Program-made: the position numbers and the translations under genes
Shown: positions 25,679 to 34,228 of the stretch, in pieces
Layout of the letters: each line of letters begins with the position of its first letter
How positions within the stretch are numbered: the first letter of the stretch is position 1
Assembly: GCA_020438845.1 (NCBI GenBank)
Contig: JAGQTV010000081.1
Span: forward strand, 1-64,000
Source of the DNA: Mycobacterium sp.
Lineage (GTDB): Bacteria > Actinomycetota > Actinomycetes > Mycobacteriales > Mycobacteriaceae
Length of the DNA: 64,000 nucleotides
Direction: 5' to 3'
Notes under the pieces: model-generated
What the model was told of the DNA's origin: nothing
What the model saw: the letters and a program-made list of their open reading frames with translations, nothing else
Databases searched by the model: none

Positions 25679-26398
25679 TCACCGTCCGTCGAGGATGCGG
25701 CGCTTCTCCATTTCGAACTCCTTGGCCGTCAGCGCGCCTGAATCCCGTAATGCCGCAATGGTCTTCAACTGCTCCAGCCGAACACCCTCGTCGGTCGGGG
25801 TGTACGGGTCAGCCAGCGGCCGGTTCGCCGAGCCCGCCAACGCCTCGGGTGCGGTGCGGCGCCGGCGCCGGCGGAACCACCAGACCGCGACCGCCAGGTC
25901 GACGCCGAAAAGGGCCAGCCCGAGGAGCACCCAGATCGGCCACTCCATCCCAGCATTGTCGCCGAACGCAAGCCGAGGGTTGACGAATCCGCCCACCGGA
26001 GCGTCGACGGCGACCGAGTAGCCGCCCTCGCCCTTGACGTGCATGTCCCATACCCGGCGGTGAGCGTCGCCGTTGATGGTCACGGTGCCACCGTGGTTTT
26101 CAACCAGGTCCGGCTCAGACACACCGGCGGGTGGGGTGATACTCAGCGTAAGAGGCGGGAACGGCAGTCCGCCCCCACCGGGGGATCCGATCACCTGGGC
26201 GTGAAAGTTGACGGTCACATCGCCGGCAGGAAGGTAGACGGTCGACTTCCCCGGTATCGGCACCTCGCCGTACGCGTTGAACTTGTCCAATACGAAGGCG
26301 TTCACCGCCACCATCGCAATCACGCCGACGATCGAGACCACCGCGACGCCGCTCGCAATCACGACTGCCACTCGCAAGGCAGCCCTACCGTCACGCAT
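25679..26398 (-). CDS. Membrane protein with C-terminal SHOCT domain
   Basis: The 239-residue protein has a first transmembrane segment (VAVVIASGVAVVSIVGVIAM), an outside domain of about 120 residues with PIPGKSTVYLPAGDVTVNFH, a second segment (WPIWVLLGLALFGVDLAVAVW) followed by many arginines, and a C-terminal SHOCT motif (LKTIAALRDSGALTAKEFE, then KRRIL). SHOCT is a short oligomerisation-type tail found on many bacterial membrane proteins. The function is unknown. It is divergent from the LapA-like gene. Confidence 0.75.
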   Translation of the reverse strand: MRDGRAALRVAVVIASGVAVVSIVGVIAMVAVNAFVLDKFNAYGEVPIPGKSTVYLPAGDVTVNFHAQVIGSPGGGGLPFPPLTLSITPPAGVSEPDLVENHGGTVTINGDAHRRVWDMHVKGEGGYSVAVDAPVGGFVNPRLAFGDNAGMEWPIWVLLGLALFGVDLAVAVWWFRRRRRRTAPEALAGSANRPLADPYTPTDEGVRLEQLKTIAALRDSGALTAKEFEMEKRRILDGR

Positions 26399-26458
26399 GG
26401 TGGCAGGCTACCGGCTACGGTCGGCGATGAAACCGGCTCGCACACCAAGGAGGCCACC

Positions 26459-26686
26459 ATGTCCGCAGACCGACCGCGCGGCGGCGCGCTCACCCGGTTC
26501 GCAGTGCGCAACTGGGTGGCCATCGCCCTTGTCGCACTGGCCGTGGCGTTCATCGCTCAGAACCGCAGCCTTCAGGAAGTCCGGTTCCTCTGGATCACCG
26601 TGAGCTCTCCGATGTGGCTGCTGCTGGCCGCGATGTTGCTGGTCGGCATCGTGTCCGGCTGGCTGTTGCGCCACCGCCGGAATTGA
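26459..26686 (+). CDS. LapA-domain (DUF1049) small membrane protein
   Basis: The 75-residue protein has two transmembrane helices (WVAIALVALAVAFIAQN and WLLLAAMLLVGIVSGWLL), with the family's Asn-Arg between them (AQNRSLQEVRFLW) and a basic end. It belongs to the LapA/DUF1049 family. ATG 26459 follows aggagg about 5 bases upstream. It is 3 bases before the methyltransferase start, so these two are co-transcribed. Confidence 0.78.
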   Translation: MSADRPRGGALTRFAVRNWVAIALVALAVAFIAQNRSLQEVRFLWITVSSPMWLLLAAMLLVGIVSGWLLRHRRN

Positions 26687-26689
26687 CCG

Positions 26690-27760
26690 ATGAACGAGTC
26701 CGACATCGTGGTGCGGCCGATGGACAGCGCCACCTATACCGTGTCCTCCCGGCTGCAGGCGTCCGGATTGGCAGCGGGCATAAGACTTTTCGAGCAGGCT
26801 GCGCGCACCGCGACGCTGCCGCAGGCACCGAGGCCTATCACCATCGCCGACTATGGTGCGGCCAACGGGTACAACTCGCTGCAGCCGCTGAAGGCCGTCA
26901 TCTCAGCCGTGCGCACCCGCACCCGCCCCGAGCACGCCATCCTGGTCACTCACACCGATCTACCGGACAACGACTTCACCGCTCTGTTCACAACGTTGGC
27001 CAACGAGGCCGACAGCTATCTGAAGGGCGACAGGGCCACTTTCGCCTCCGCAGTGGGACGTTCGTTTTACGAACAGATTCTGCCCTCGGGGAGCGTCACC
27101 CTGGGCTGGAGCTCCTGGGCCACTCACTGGCTGAGCCGAGTACCGGCGCAGATTCCCGACCACATCCACATCGCGCACAGCGCCGACGCCGACGCACGCC
27201 GCGCCTACTCTCGGCAGGCCGCGATGGACTGGCACGATTTCCTGGCCTTCCGCGGCCGCGAACTGGCCCCTGGCGGGCGCATGGTGGTGGTGACGCTGGG
27301 ACTCGACGACGCCGGCGAGGCCGGGTTCGGCGCCGTGATGGAGGCATTGGCGGAATCACTGCACATACTGGTGGAACGCGGCACATTACGCCCGGAGGAA
27401 CTGCGCCGGATGGCCGTCCCGACCGTGGGCCGCTCCCGGAAGGAACTCCTCGCACCGTTCGCCCCCTCCGGCCGTTTCGAGGGCCTTTCGGTGGAGCATC
27501 TTGAGCTTTGCGACGTCGAGGATCAGTTCTGGGCGCGCTACCTGGTCGATGGCGACCCCGCCGCGTTCGGAGCGGGCTGGGCCGGGTTCGCCCGGGCCGC
27601 GATCTTCCCTACTCTCGCCACGGCCCTGGACTCCGCGACGCGGCCCGCGATGTTCCTCGAAGAGCTAGCCAGCGAGTTGACCCGCCGGGTCGCGGCGAAG
27701 CCCCGGCCAACTGCCATTCCGCTCGCCGTATTAGTCGCCGCCAAACGTCCGCTCGAATAA
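26690..27760 (+). CDS. SABATH-type carboxyl methyltransferase
   Basis: The 356-residue protein looks like the plant SABATH methyltransferase family (Methyltransf_7): PITIADYGAANGYNSLQPL at the SAM site, ILVTHTDLPDNDFTALF, FYEQILPSGSVTLGWSSWAT (the signature serine/Trp region), and AAMDWHDFLAFRGRELAPGG. These enzymes methylate free carboxyl groups of small molecules such as salicylate or jasmonate. The bacterial substrate is unknown. It is directly after a LapA-like gene and converges on the end of the carotenoid operon. The family call is from memory of motifs, not from alignment. Confidence 0.75.
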   Translation: MNESDIVVRPMDSATYTVSSRLQASGLAAGIRLFEQAARTATLPQAPRPITIADYGAANGYNSLQPLKAVISAVRTRTRPEHAILVTHTDLPDNDFTALFTTLANEADSYLKGDRATFASAVGRSFYEQILPSGSVTLGWSSWATHWLSRVPAQIPDHIHIAHSADADARRAYSRQAAMDWHDFLAFRGRELAPGGRMVVVTLGLDDAGEAGFGAVMEALAESLHILVERGTLRPEELRRMAVPTVGRSRKELLAPFAPSGRFEGLSVEHLELCDVEDQFWARYLVDGDPAAFGAGWAGFARAAIFPTLATALDSATRPAMFLEELASELTRRVAAKPRPTAIPLAVLVAAKRPLE

Positions 27761-27771
27761 CGCTCGAAAGC

Positions 27772-28782
27772 TCAGCGGTCCTTGCTGGCGCGTAAGGCAT
27801 ATCGGCGCTCCGCATAGACCAGGTCATCACGCCAGAGTCGGCCGGCTGCGATCTTCATCAACGGCTGGATCAAGGGCGCCACCCGCAACGAATGCTGGAA
27901 ACCGGTGCGGTCGGAGGTGGCGATGACGGCCTCGATCACCGCAGTGCGGGGCCGTCCATCGGAGCCGTCACCGATCGGGGTGGCATGGGTCTCGACCACA
28001 CTGCCCGCTCCTTCGCCATCGACGATGTGCATGACGATCGTGCGCGGTTCCGGCACGGTGAATTCCGCGATCACCGGCACACCGAGTCGACCCATCTTGA
28101 AGGTCACCGCGACCTGGAATCGGTCGGCTTCCTCGTCGGCGTCGACCGGCGGTGCGTTCAGGACCTCCAGCTGGGTGAACGAATACGGGTGAAACCACGC
28201 CCCATGCCAGGGGTCGAGCCGGTTCGAGATGATGTCCCGCGGCTCGCATACCCCTTCAAGTCTGGCCACCGCCGCCAGCATTGGTCCCACCGGCCGAACC
28301 GGAAGCACCGGTGCGTCCGTCGGCTGCTCGCCGCCAATCCTGTCGAGCCGCACCCAGACCAGCACCCCGTCGTCGTAGGCGGGAAGGGGTTTCCAGCCGA
28401 ATTCCCGACCACCGTCCAGGCGCAAACCATGCCAAGGACAGATCAGCCCGCCGCAGTCAACCTTCCCGGTGGACAAGTCGGCACCCAGGTGGGGACAGGA
28501 TGCCGGCCCTACATGCAGGTTCTTCTGCTCGTCGCGCCAGGCGACGAGTTCGGCCCCGGCGACCTTCGACCCGAACGGCCGGTCGGCGCGCACGTCGGCG
28601 CTAGCGCCGAACACGTACCAGTTGCCACTGGGCCGGCCCAATGCGCGTCGAAGGGCGGCATCGATGACGGCCGGCTCCGCCTGCTGATAGGTTGGCTTCT
28701 GGCGGGCCCAGTCGATCTTCGGAATAATCTGCAGCGGAACATCTTTCGGAATTCGTTCAGCCAGCCGTGACATAAGGCTCAT
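27772..28782 (-). CDS. Rieske 2Fe-2S protein with DUF5914 domain (carotenoid operon)
   Basis: The 336-residue protein has a Rieske cluster motif, CPHLGAD then CPWHGLRLDGG (C-x-H and C-x2-H), in the first half (about residues 95-125), and a second half I assign to DUF5914 by its carotenoid context. It may act as an oxygenase or redox carrier that modifies the ring ends of the carotenoid. Its ATG overlaps the crtU stop by four bases, so it is the last gene of the operon. The reaction is not known. Confidence 0.8.
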   Translation of the reverse strand: MSLMSRLAERIPKDVPLQIIPKIDWARQKPTYQQAEPAVIDAALRRALGRPSGNWYVFGASADVRADRPFGSKVAGAELVAWRDEQKNLHVGPASCPHLGADLSTGKVDCGGLICPWHGLRLDGGREFGWKPLPAYDDGVLVWVRLDRIGGEQPTDAPVLPVRPVGPMLAAVARLEGVCEPRDIISNRLDPWHGAWFHPYSFTQLEVLNAPPVDADEEADRFQVAVTFKMGRLGVPVIAEFTVPEPRTIVMHIVDGEGAGSVVETHATPIGDGSDGRPRTAVIEAVIATSDRTGFQHSLRVAPLIQPLMKIAAGRLWRDDLVYAERRYALRASKDR

Positions 28783-30323
28783 CTGCGCGCACCGCCTTTC
28801 TCCGCAAGCCGCCGCAACACCGGCGAGCGACCCTGCACCGGAACCGTGTACAGGGTATGACCGGCTATCGTCCAGCTTTCAAGCAGCCGATTGGCCGCAG
28901 ACCAACCGGTCGTGGCAGCGCGCTCCATCAGCGCAACCGGCAGGTCGATTCGTATTCCGTCACCGGCCAGCATCAGCCCGGGCACCGGGGTGTCCACGGT
29001 AGGCCTTCCGGCGTAGGAGCCGGGGGAGAACAACGGGCAGTCCTGCTTGAACAGGATTCGCTCGGCCACGATGCCGGCCCGTGCGGTCTCCGGGTAAAGC
29101 TGGTGCAGCCGGGCCAGCATCCGTTCCCGGAGGCCTTCGAACGGTGGCGGGTCGGCAACTGAATACGAATGCACCTCGACCACTGAACCACCTTGCGCGC
29201 GAGCCCATTCGGCGGCCTGCCGCTCGTAATTGCTGACCACGCTGATGTTGTCGACGGGCTCCAGACCGCCCGTGCCGAGAAAGGCTGGACGGTCCGGATT
29301 GACCGGTGCGTCAAGCCAAAGCCGCTGCACCACGAACGGTGGGGCGACTTGCATGGTCGCAACGCGCTGCCGCCAACCCTCGTCCCCCAACTCCGGGGAT
29401 TCCGCGACCACTCGTTGCAGGCCCGCCACGTCTGTCGCAAGAACCACGCCATCGGCGTCGATGACTCGACCGCCGGCGTGCACCCTCAGCCGCCTCGTTC
29501 CGCCGACGGTGACGGAGTCGACCCCAACTCCGGTATGCAGCTGTACCCCGTAGTCGGTGAGGTACTCCCCCAGCGGATTCCACAGCGCAGTATCGAAGTT
29601 GGAGTCGGCGACGTCGAAGACCAATCCCTCGCTGGAGCCGAGAAAGTAGATGTGGAACATCGCGGCCAGTTCGGCGGCCGACAGCTTTTCCGGCCGGGCG
29701 AAGAAGCTGCGGGCGAACACCTCGAAAGCCAGGTGGCGGGCAGCCTTCGGGAAGTTGATTTCATCGAGAAACCTGCCGGCGTCGCGATCGTCAAGCCGCT
29801 CGTAGATACCTGGAACCGAGACCGAAACCAGAGGAGCAGCGGCGATTCCGTTGAGCTGCAGAAGATCTCGGAATCGGAATGTCGGACTGCGCAAGGCGAA
29901 GACCAGTGCGTTCCACGGTGGGGTCTGCGGTAGTCCGCGGAAGGTGTCACGGCGGCCATCGCCGTCTACCAGCGGATAGTCCTCGACAGCGACCAGCCGT
30001 TCCAACTGCGGGTCGCTACGCCGCAATAGTGCGCGCAGGTTGTAATACTGCCGGAAGAAGGCATGGAATCCGCGGTTGTTAGCCACCTCGGTCCCGGCCA
30101 GCGGCCCGTCGTCGAGTCGTTCGCTCCAGCCGGCCACCCGCCCGCCGAGATGTCCCTCGCGCTCCAGCACATCGACCGACACCCCACGCTCGGCCAATCC
30201 CGCCGCCGCCGCTAGTCCCGCAATACCAGCGCCCACGACCACGACGTGCGGAACCGTCGTAAGCGCTTTCGCGTGTGGCAGGCCGGGCCGTCCCGGGTGT
30301 GCGACTCGGCGTGGGTCTTTCAT
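28779..30323 (-). CDS. crtU: Carotenoid desaturase/methyltransferase CrtU (aromatic ring synthase)
   Basis: The 514-residue FAD protein has the Rossmann motif HVVVVGAGIAGLAAAAGLAE near residue 27, and the pattern NRGFHAFFRQYYNLRALLRR typical of CrtU. The C-terminal motif is PVPGLMLAGDGIRIDLPVAL. CrtU enzymes turn beta-ring ends into phi-type aromatic rings, giving isorenieratene from beta-carotene. ATG 30323 is used because it overlaps the preceding crtT stop (ATGA); the frame runs on to 30476 inside crtT. Lengths agree with actinobacterial CrtU. Confidence 0.88.
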   Translation of the reverse strand: MKDPRRVAHPGRPGLPHAKALTTVPHVVVVGAGIAGLAAAAGLAERGVSVDVLEREGHLGGRVAGWSERLDDGPLAGTEVANNRGFHAFFRQYYNLRALLRRSDPQLERLVAVEDYPLVDGDGRRDTFRGLPQTPPWNALVFALRSPTFRFRDLLQLNGIAAAPLVSVSVPGIYERLDDRDAGRFLDEINFPKAARHLAFEVFARSFFARPEKLSAAELAAMFHIYFLGSSEGLVFDVADSNFDTALWNPLGEYLTDYGVQLHTGVGVDSVTVGGTRRLRVHAGGRVIDADGVVLATDVAGLQRVVAESPELGDEGWRQRVATMQVAPPFVVQRLWLDAPVNPDRPAFLGTGGLEPVDNISVVSNYERQAAEWARAQGGSVVEVHSYSVADPPPFEGLRERMLARLHQLYPETARAGIVAERILFKQDCPLFSPGSYAGRPTVDTPVPGLMLAGDGIRIDLPVALMERAATTGWSAANRLLESWTIAGHTLYTVPVQGRSPVLRRLAEKGGARR

Positions 30324-31057
30324 CGCTGACCCTTCAGGGGAGCAGTTCCTAGGAAGGTATGGACGATGTTGTGCTGCCAACCGGGCATCGTCTCGCTGTG
30401 CACACCGGTGAAACCCGCTGCGACCAGACGCCGCTGGAAATCCGCGGCACCGTCGAAACCGTTGACGCTGCGCCACAGGTGCCGGTAGAGCGTGATGTCG
30501 CGGGTCTGCCGCCAGCCCGCGGGGATGATGATGCCCCAGCAGACTGCGTTCCAGATAGCTTGGGCTGCTTTGGAATCCCGCACCGAATACTCATGCACCG
30601 CCATGGTCGCCCCCGGACGCAACAGATCGCGGAACCGACGCAACTGGCCGTCCGGGTCTGCCAGGTTACGAAGCAGGTAGGCGGCGAGGATGCCGTCGAA
30701 CGGGCCTTCCACCCCGGCGTCTGCCAAGTCTTCGATCGGGGTGTGCACGAACCGCACCGAATCAGGCCACCGCTTGGCTCCCGCCTGTTCCAGCATCCCC
30801 GCCGAGGCATCGACCGCGACGATCTCGGCATATGGGGCCGCCGCCCGCAGGGCGGCGGTCGATGCACCGGTGCCGCAACCCGCATCCAGCAACCGCAGCC
30901 CCCTGCCGCCGTTGGGGATCCGCATCCGGCGCGCTGACATCCTCAGATGGTCGTGATACCCGGGGTTGGCCCCGACGAGGCGGTCGTAGGCATGGGCTCC
31001 GATATCAAAGGCGCCAGGAACTTCCGGTTTGGGGAGACCGTCCTGCCCGATGCTCAC
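30320..31057 (-). CDS. crtT: SAM-dependent methyltransferase of the carotenoid operon (CrtT-like)
   Basis: The 245-residue protein is a class I methyltransferase: LRLLDAGCGTGASTAALRAA (motif I), EIVAVDASAGMLEQAG, FDGILAAYLLRNLADPDGQL, and LLRPGATMAVHEYS. The GTG at 31057 overlaps the stop of crtYd (GTGA), and its stop overlaps crtU. Its place between lycopene cyclase and crtU agrees with crtT in actinobacterial isorenieratene clusters such as that of Streptomyces griseus. The exact methyl acceptor is not known. Confidence 0.8.
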   Translation of the reverse strand: MSIGQDGLPKPEVPGAFDIGAHAYDRLVGANPGYHDHLRMSARRMRIPNGGRGLRLLDAGCGTGASTAALRAAAPYAEIVAVDASAGMLEQAGAKRWPDSVRFVHTPIEDLADAGVEGPFDGILAAYLLRNLADPDGQLRRFRDLLRPGATMAVHEYSVRDSKAAQAIWNAVCWGIIIPAGWRQTRDITLYRHLWRSVNGFDGAADFQRRLVAAGFTGVHSETMPGWQHNIVHTFLGTAPLKGQR

Positions 31058-31368
31058 GGCGACTTCTCCCCCTGCTTGACCCACAGCAGCAACACCGCAG
31101 TAACCAACGCCCAGCCGAAGAGGAAGTCCTCCACCGGGATGTCCCAGGGAAACCGCACACCCGAGGTGTGTTTCTCGTTGTAGATGACGATCGGCGCCGA
31201 CAGCTTTGTGAGCCAGCCGTCGACGAGACTTTGAAACCCAAACACGATCACCATCGATATCCAATAGGCAGGCTTGCGGAACAACCCGGTGCGGAGCACC
31301 ACCCATTCCAGCACAGCCACCACCAGAACTGCCACGACCGCCGGCAGCGTGTAGCCCAGCCCGGTCAC
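31054..31368 (-). CDS. crtYd: Lycopene cyclase subunit CrtYd
   Basis: The 104-residue membrane protein has three transmembrane segments and the cyclase-domain motif PVEDFLFGWALVTAVLLLW, with FGFQSLVDGWLTKLSAPIVI before it. Together with CrtYc it forms the two-subunit actinobacterial lycopene cyclase that makes beta-rings. The GTG at 31368 overlaps the crtYc stop (GTGA). An in-frame codon at 31554 would duplicate the crtYc coding region and is not used. Confidence 0.88.
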   Translation of the reverse strand: MTGLGYTLPAVVAVLVVAVLEWVVLRTGLFRKPAYWISMVIVFGFQSLVDGWLTKLSAPIVIYNEKHTSGVRFPWDIPVEDFLFGWALVTAVLLLWVKQGEKSP

Positions 31369-31694
31369 CGGCCACCCCGGCGGCGCTGAAGCATTCCCAG
31401 CATCGCGGTGACCGCGTTGTAGGTCAGCAGCCCGCAGATCGGGATGACGAGGAAGAACAGAAATTCCTCCAAAGGCATGAACGGCACGTCGATGCCGCTG
31501 ATGTAGCGGGGGTTGTAGCGCCATACCTTGCCGATGATTGCGATCGCGTCCCAAACCAGGAATACGACGACCACCGGCGCCAGCGCGCGCAGCAACCGCC
31601 GCGGCTGGCGATACACGCCGTCACCGAAGAACTCGAGGGGCAAGGTGATCAGCACGCATCCCCCGAGCAGCAGCAGATACTGCCACTTGTCCAT
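31365..31694 (-). CDS. crtYc: Lycopene cyclase subunit CrtYc
   Basis: The 109-residue membrane protein has three transmembrane helices and the family motif PFMPLEEFLFFLVIPIC, and before it LPLEFFGDGVYRQPRRLL. It is the first half of the heterodimeric lycopene beta-cyclase; CrtYd is the second. ATG 31694 lies 11 bases after the crtB stop; a longer frame upstream is antisense-like and inside crtB. Confidence 0.88.
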   Translation of the reverse strand: MDKWQYLLLLGGCVLITLPLEFFGDGVYRQPRRLLRALAPVVVVFLVWDAIAIIGKVWRYNPRYISGIDVPFMPLEEFLFFLVIPICGLLTYNAVTAMLGMLQRRRGGR

Positions 31695-31705
31695 CAAGGG
31701 CCGCC

Positions 31706-32641
31706 TCAAACCTTCCGGCGGGCCCGGCGGGCACGCACCAGTCCGCTGACGAACACTTGCAGGCGACGGCCATTGCCAACGGTTGCCCGCTGGCTGAACA
31801 CCTCGAAGTCCATGTCCTCGATCCGGTCCAGGATCTCCTTGTACAGAGTGAACGCGACCGTGACACACGGCCGCGACTCCGGCGCCAGCAACGCGATGCC
31901 CTTGTGGGCCTCGCGGTACTCGGCGCGGGTGATCTCGTGCTGCGCGGCGAGCGCCATTTTCACCCGTGGATCGGTTCTGCCATTGCGCTGACAAAACGTC
32001 AACACATCGCGGTCGACACCGAAGGCGGCAAGCTCGTCGGCCGGCAGATAGACCCGGTTTCGCTGTAAATCCTCGTTGACGTCGCGCAGAAAGTTGGTCA
32101 GCTGGAAGGCCCTGCCCAGCGCCTCGGCATAGGGCTCGGCGTCGGCAGCCGAGCAGACGGAACCGAGGATGGGCAGCATCTGCAATCCGATCACTTCCGC
32201 TGAGCCGCGCATGTATCGGTTCAGTGCCGGACGGTCGGGATAGTCGGTGACGGTCAAATCCATTCGCATCGAGGCCAGGAACTCGTCGAAGAGACTCGGC
32301 CCGATGCCGTATCGGCGCGCGGTGTGAAGGACGGCGGGCAACACCGCCTCGCTGGCCTCATCCTCGTTGAGGAAGCCCTCCAGAAGGTCGCCCGCGAGCT
32401 GCTCCAGCCGCGCCTCCCGCTCGAGGACCCCGGCGTCGGAATTCAGGTCGTCGAGGATGTCGTCGGCGTAGCGGGCGAAACCATAGAGCGCGTGCACAGC
32501 CGGCCGCTGCGACGGGCTGAGCAGCCGGGTGGCCAGGAAGTAAGTGCGGCCGTGCTCGGCGTTGAGTCGCCGGCAATACCGGTAGGACTCGCGCAGTCGC
32601 TCGTCGGATATGCCGGCTGCACGCAATTCGGTGTTGATCAT
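31706..32641 (-). CDS. crtB: Phytoene synthase CrtB
   Basis: The 311-residue protein has both Asp-rich motifs of squalene/phytoene synthases: YADDILDDLNSD near residue 60 and TNFLRDVNEDLQRNRVYLP near residue 165. It condenses two GGPP molecules to phytoene. Its ATG overlaps the crtI stop by four bases (ATGA). Confidence 0.95.
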   Translation of the reverse strand: MINTELRAAGISDERLRESYRYCRRLNAEHGRTYFLATRLLSPSQRPAVHALYGFARYADDILDDLNSDAGVLEREARLEQLAGDLLEGFLNEDEASEAVLPAVLHTARRYGIGPSLFDEFLASMRMDLTVTDYPDRPALNRYMRGSAEVIGLQMLPILGSVCSAADAEPYAEALGRAFQLTNFLRDVNEDLQRNRVYLPADELAAFGVDRDVLTFCQRNGRTDPRVKMALAAQHEITRAEYREAHKGIALLAPESRPCVTVAFTLYKEILDRIEDMDFEVFSQRATVGNGRRLQVFVSGLVRARRARRKV

Positions 32642-34185
32642 GCTCCTCCCCGTCTCGCCGAAGTGGTGATCGTGGTCGGTGAACGGCCTTCGGACGCTCC
32701 GGTGATCCGCTCGGCGGCAAGCCGCCCGGACACCAGGGCCGTCGGTACCCCGACTCCGGGAACCGTCGAACCGCCGGCCAGCACGGCATTCTCGATGCCG
32801 CGTACCAGATTGGCCGGCCGGAACGGACCGGTCTGCGGAAATGTATGGGCCAAGGCGAACGGCGTACCCGCCGTCATGCCCTGACGCGCCCAGTCGGCCG
32901 GGGTGACCACCTCGAGCACGTCGACATCTCGGTCGAGGCCCGGCAGCAGCCGCTGGGCCGCAGTGGCAAGCACCTGCTGTGCGTAGTCGGCGCCGCGATC
33001 AGCCCAATCGATGTGGCCCACTTCGAGATTCGGGCATGGCGCGAGCACGTAGAGCAGGTCCCTGCCGGGAGGAGCCAGGGTCGGGTCACTTGCGGTGGGC
33101 CGGGTGATCAGCAGCGACGGGTCGCTCATGAGTACCCCTTGACGGATGATCTCGTCGAAGGTCTGCGACCATTTCCCGCCGAAGCTGATGTTGTGGTGCT
33201 CCAGCGCCGGTCTGCCCGATTCTGATTCGACACGGGGCACTCCGACGTGCATGACCAATGCCGAGGGCGCCGGCCGCAACGGGACGGGTCGGCGGGGTGT
33301 CCGGCCGAGAAGCTGGTAGGTCAGCGGCAGTTCGGTAGTGAGAACGATTGCGTCACAAGCGATCCGATCGCCGGAGTCAGTGAGGACGCCGGTGACCCGC
33401 GAACCGGACCGCTCCAGGGCAGTAACGGTGGTGCCGTAGCGGAACCGCACGCCTGCCTGCGTTCCGGCGGCGGCCAGCGCTTCGGGAACAGCCCGCATGC
33501 CCCCGCGGGGGAAGTACACCCCGGCGACGGTGTCCATGTAGGCGATCACGGCGTAGGCGGCGAGTGCCTGTTGGGGCGGCACTCCGGCGTAGAGCGCCTG
33601 AAAGGTGAAGATCCGCTGCACCCGCTCGTCGGTGATGAAGCGGCTCACCATCTTCTCCCAGCCCCGGAAACCGCCGATGGCAGCCAGGCGGGCCAGTTGC
33701 GGGGTGAGAAGCGACAGTGGCGAGGAGAAGTTGGACCCGATGAAACCGTCGATCTCCAGGTGGTAGAGCTGGGTGAGCCATTGGCGTAACCGCTGGTATC
33801 CGGCCGCCTGGTCAGGTCCGGCGAAAGCCGCTATGGCCGAGGTCATTGCGTCGGCATCGGTGTGGACATCAAGAACGCTGCCGTCGGCGAATGACGCTCG
33901 ATAGGCGGGGTCCAGGGACATCAGCTCGAGGTGGTCGCTCATCGACGCGCCGACACAGTGGAACGCCTCTTCGATGATGTCGGGCATCGTCAACACGGTT
34001 GCACCGGTGTCGATCCGGTAGCCGCGGATATCCGCCTGACCCACCCGGCCGCCGGGAAATTGGTGCCGTTCGACAACGGTGACCGACCGTCCCCGCCCAG
34101 CCAGTTGCAGCGCGGCCGACAAGCCCGACAGTCCGGCACCCACCACCACGACGTGCTCGGTACGTCCGGGCACGGTTCGCATCAT
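32638..34185 (-). CDS. crtI: Phytoene desaturase CrtI
   Basis: The 515-residue FAD protein starts with HVVVVGAGLSGLSAALQLAG and ends with the family's C-terminal FAD motif AGGSTVPGVGVPTALVSGRL. It performs the successive desaturations of phytoene to lycopene. Two adjacent ATGs (34185, 34182) follow a gaggag site; the second has the better spacing of 7 bases. It is 43 bases downstream of crtE and overlaps crtB. Confidence 0.94.
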   Translation of the reverse strand: MMRTVPGRTEHVVVVGAGLSGLSAALQLAGRGRSVTVVERHQFPGGRVGQADIRGYRIDTGATVLTMPDIIEEAFHCVGASMSDHLELMSLDPAYRASFADGSVLDVHTDADAMTSAIAAFAGPDQAAGYQRLRQWLTQLYHLEIDGFIGSNFSSPLSLLTPQLARLAAIGGFRGWEKMVSRFITDERVQRIFTFQALYAGVPPQQALAAYAVIAYMDTVAGVYFPRGGMRAVPEALAAAGTQAGVRFRYGTTVTALERSGSRVTGVLTDSGDRIACDAIVLTTELPLTYQLLGRTPRRPVPLRPAPSALVMHVGVPRVESESGRPALEHHNISFGGKWSQTFDEIIRQGVLMSDPSLLITRPTASDPTLAPPGRDLLYVLAPCPNLEVGHIDWADRGADYAQQVLATAAQRLLPGLDRDVDVLEVVTPADWARQGMTAGTPFALAHTFPQTGPFRPANLVRGIENAVLAGGSTVPGVGVPTALVSGRLAAERITGASEGRSPTTITTSARRGGA

Positions 34186-34228
34186 TGGACTCCTCGTAAT
34201 TGGTCGGTTGAGAGGTAGGTCGTCTTGG

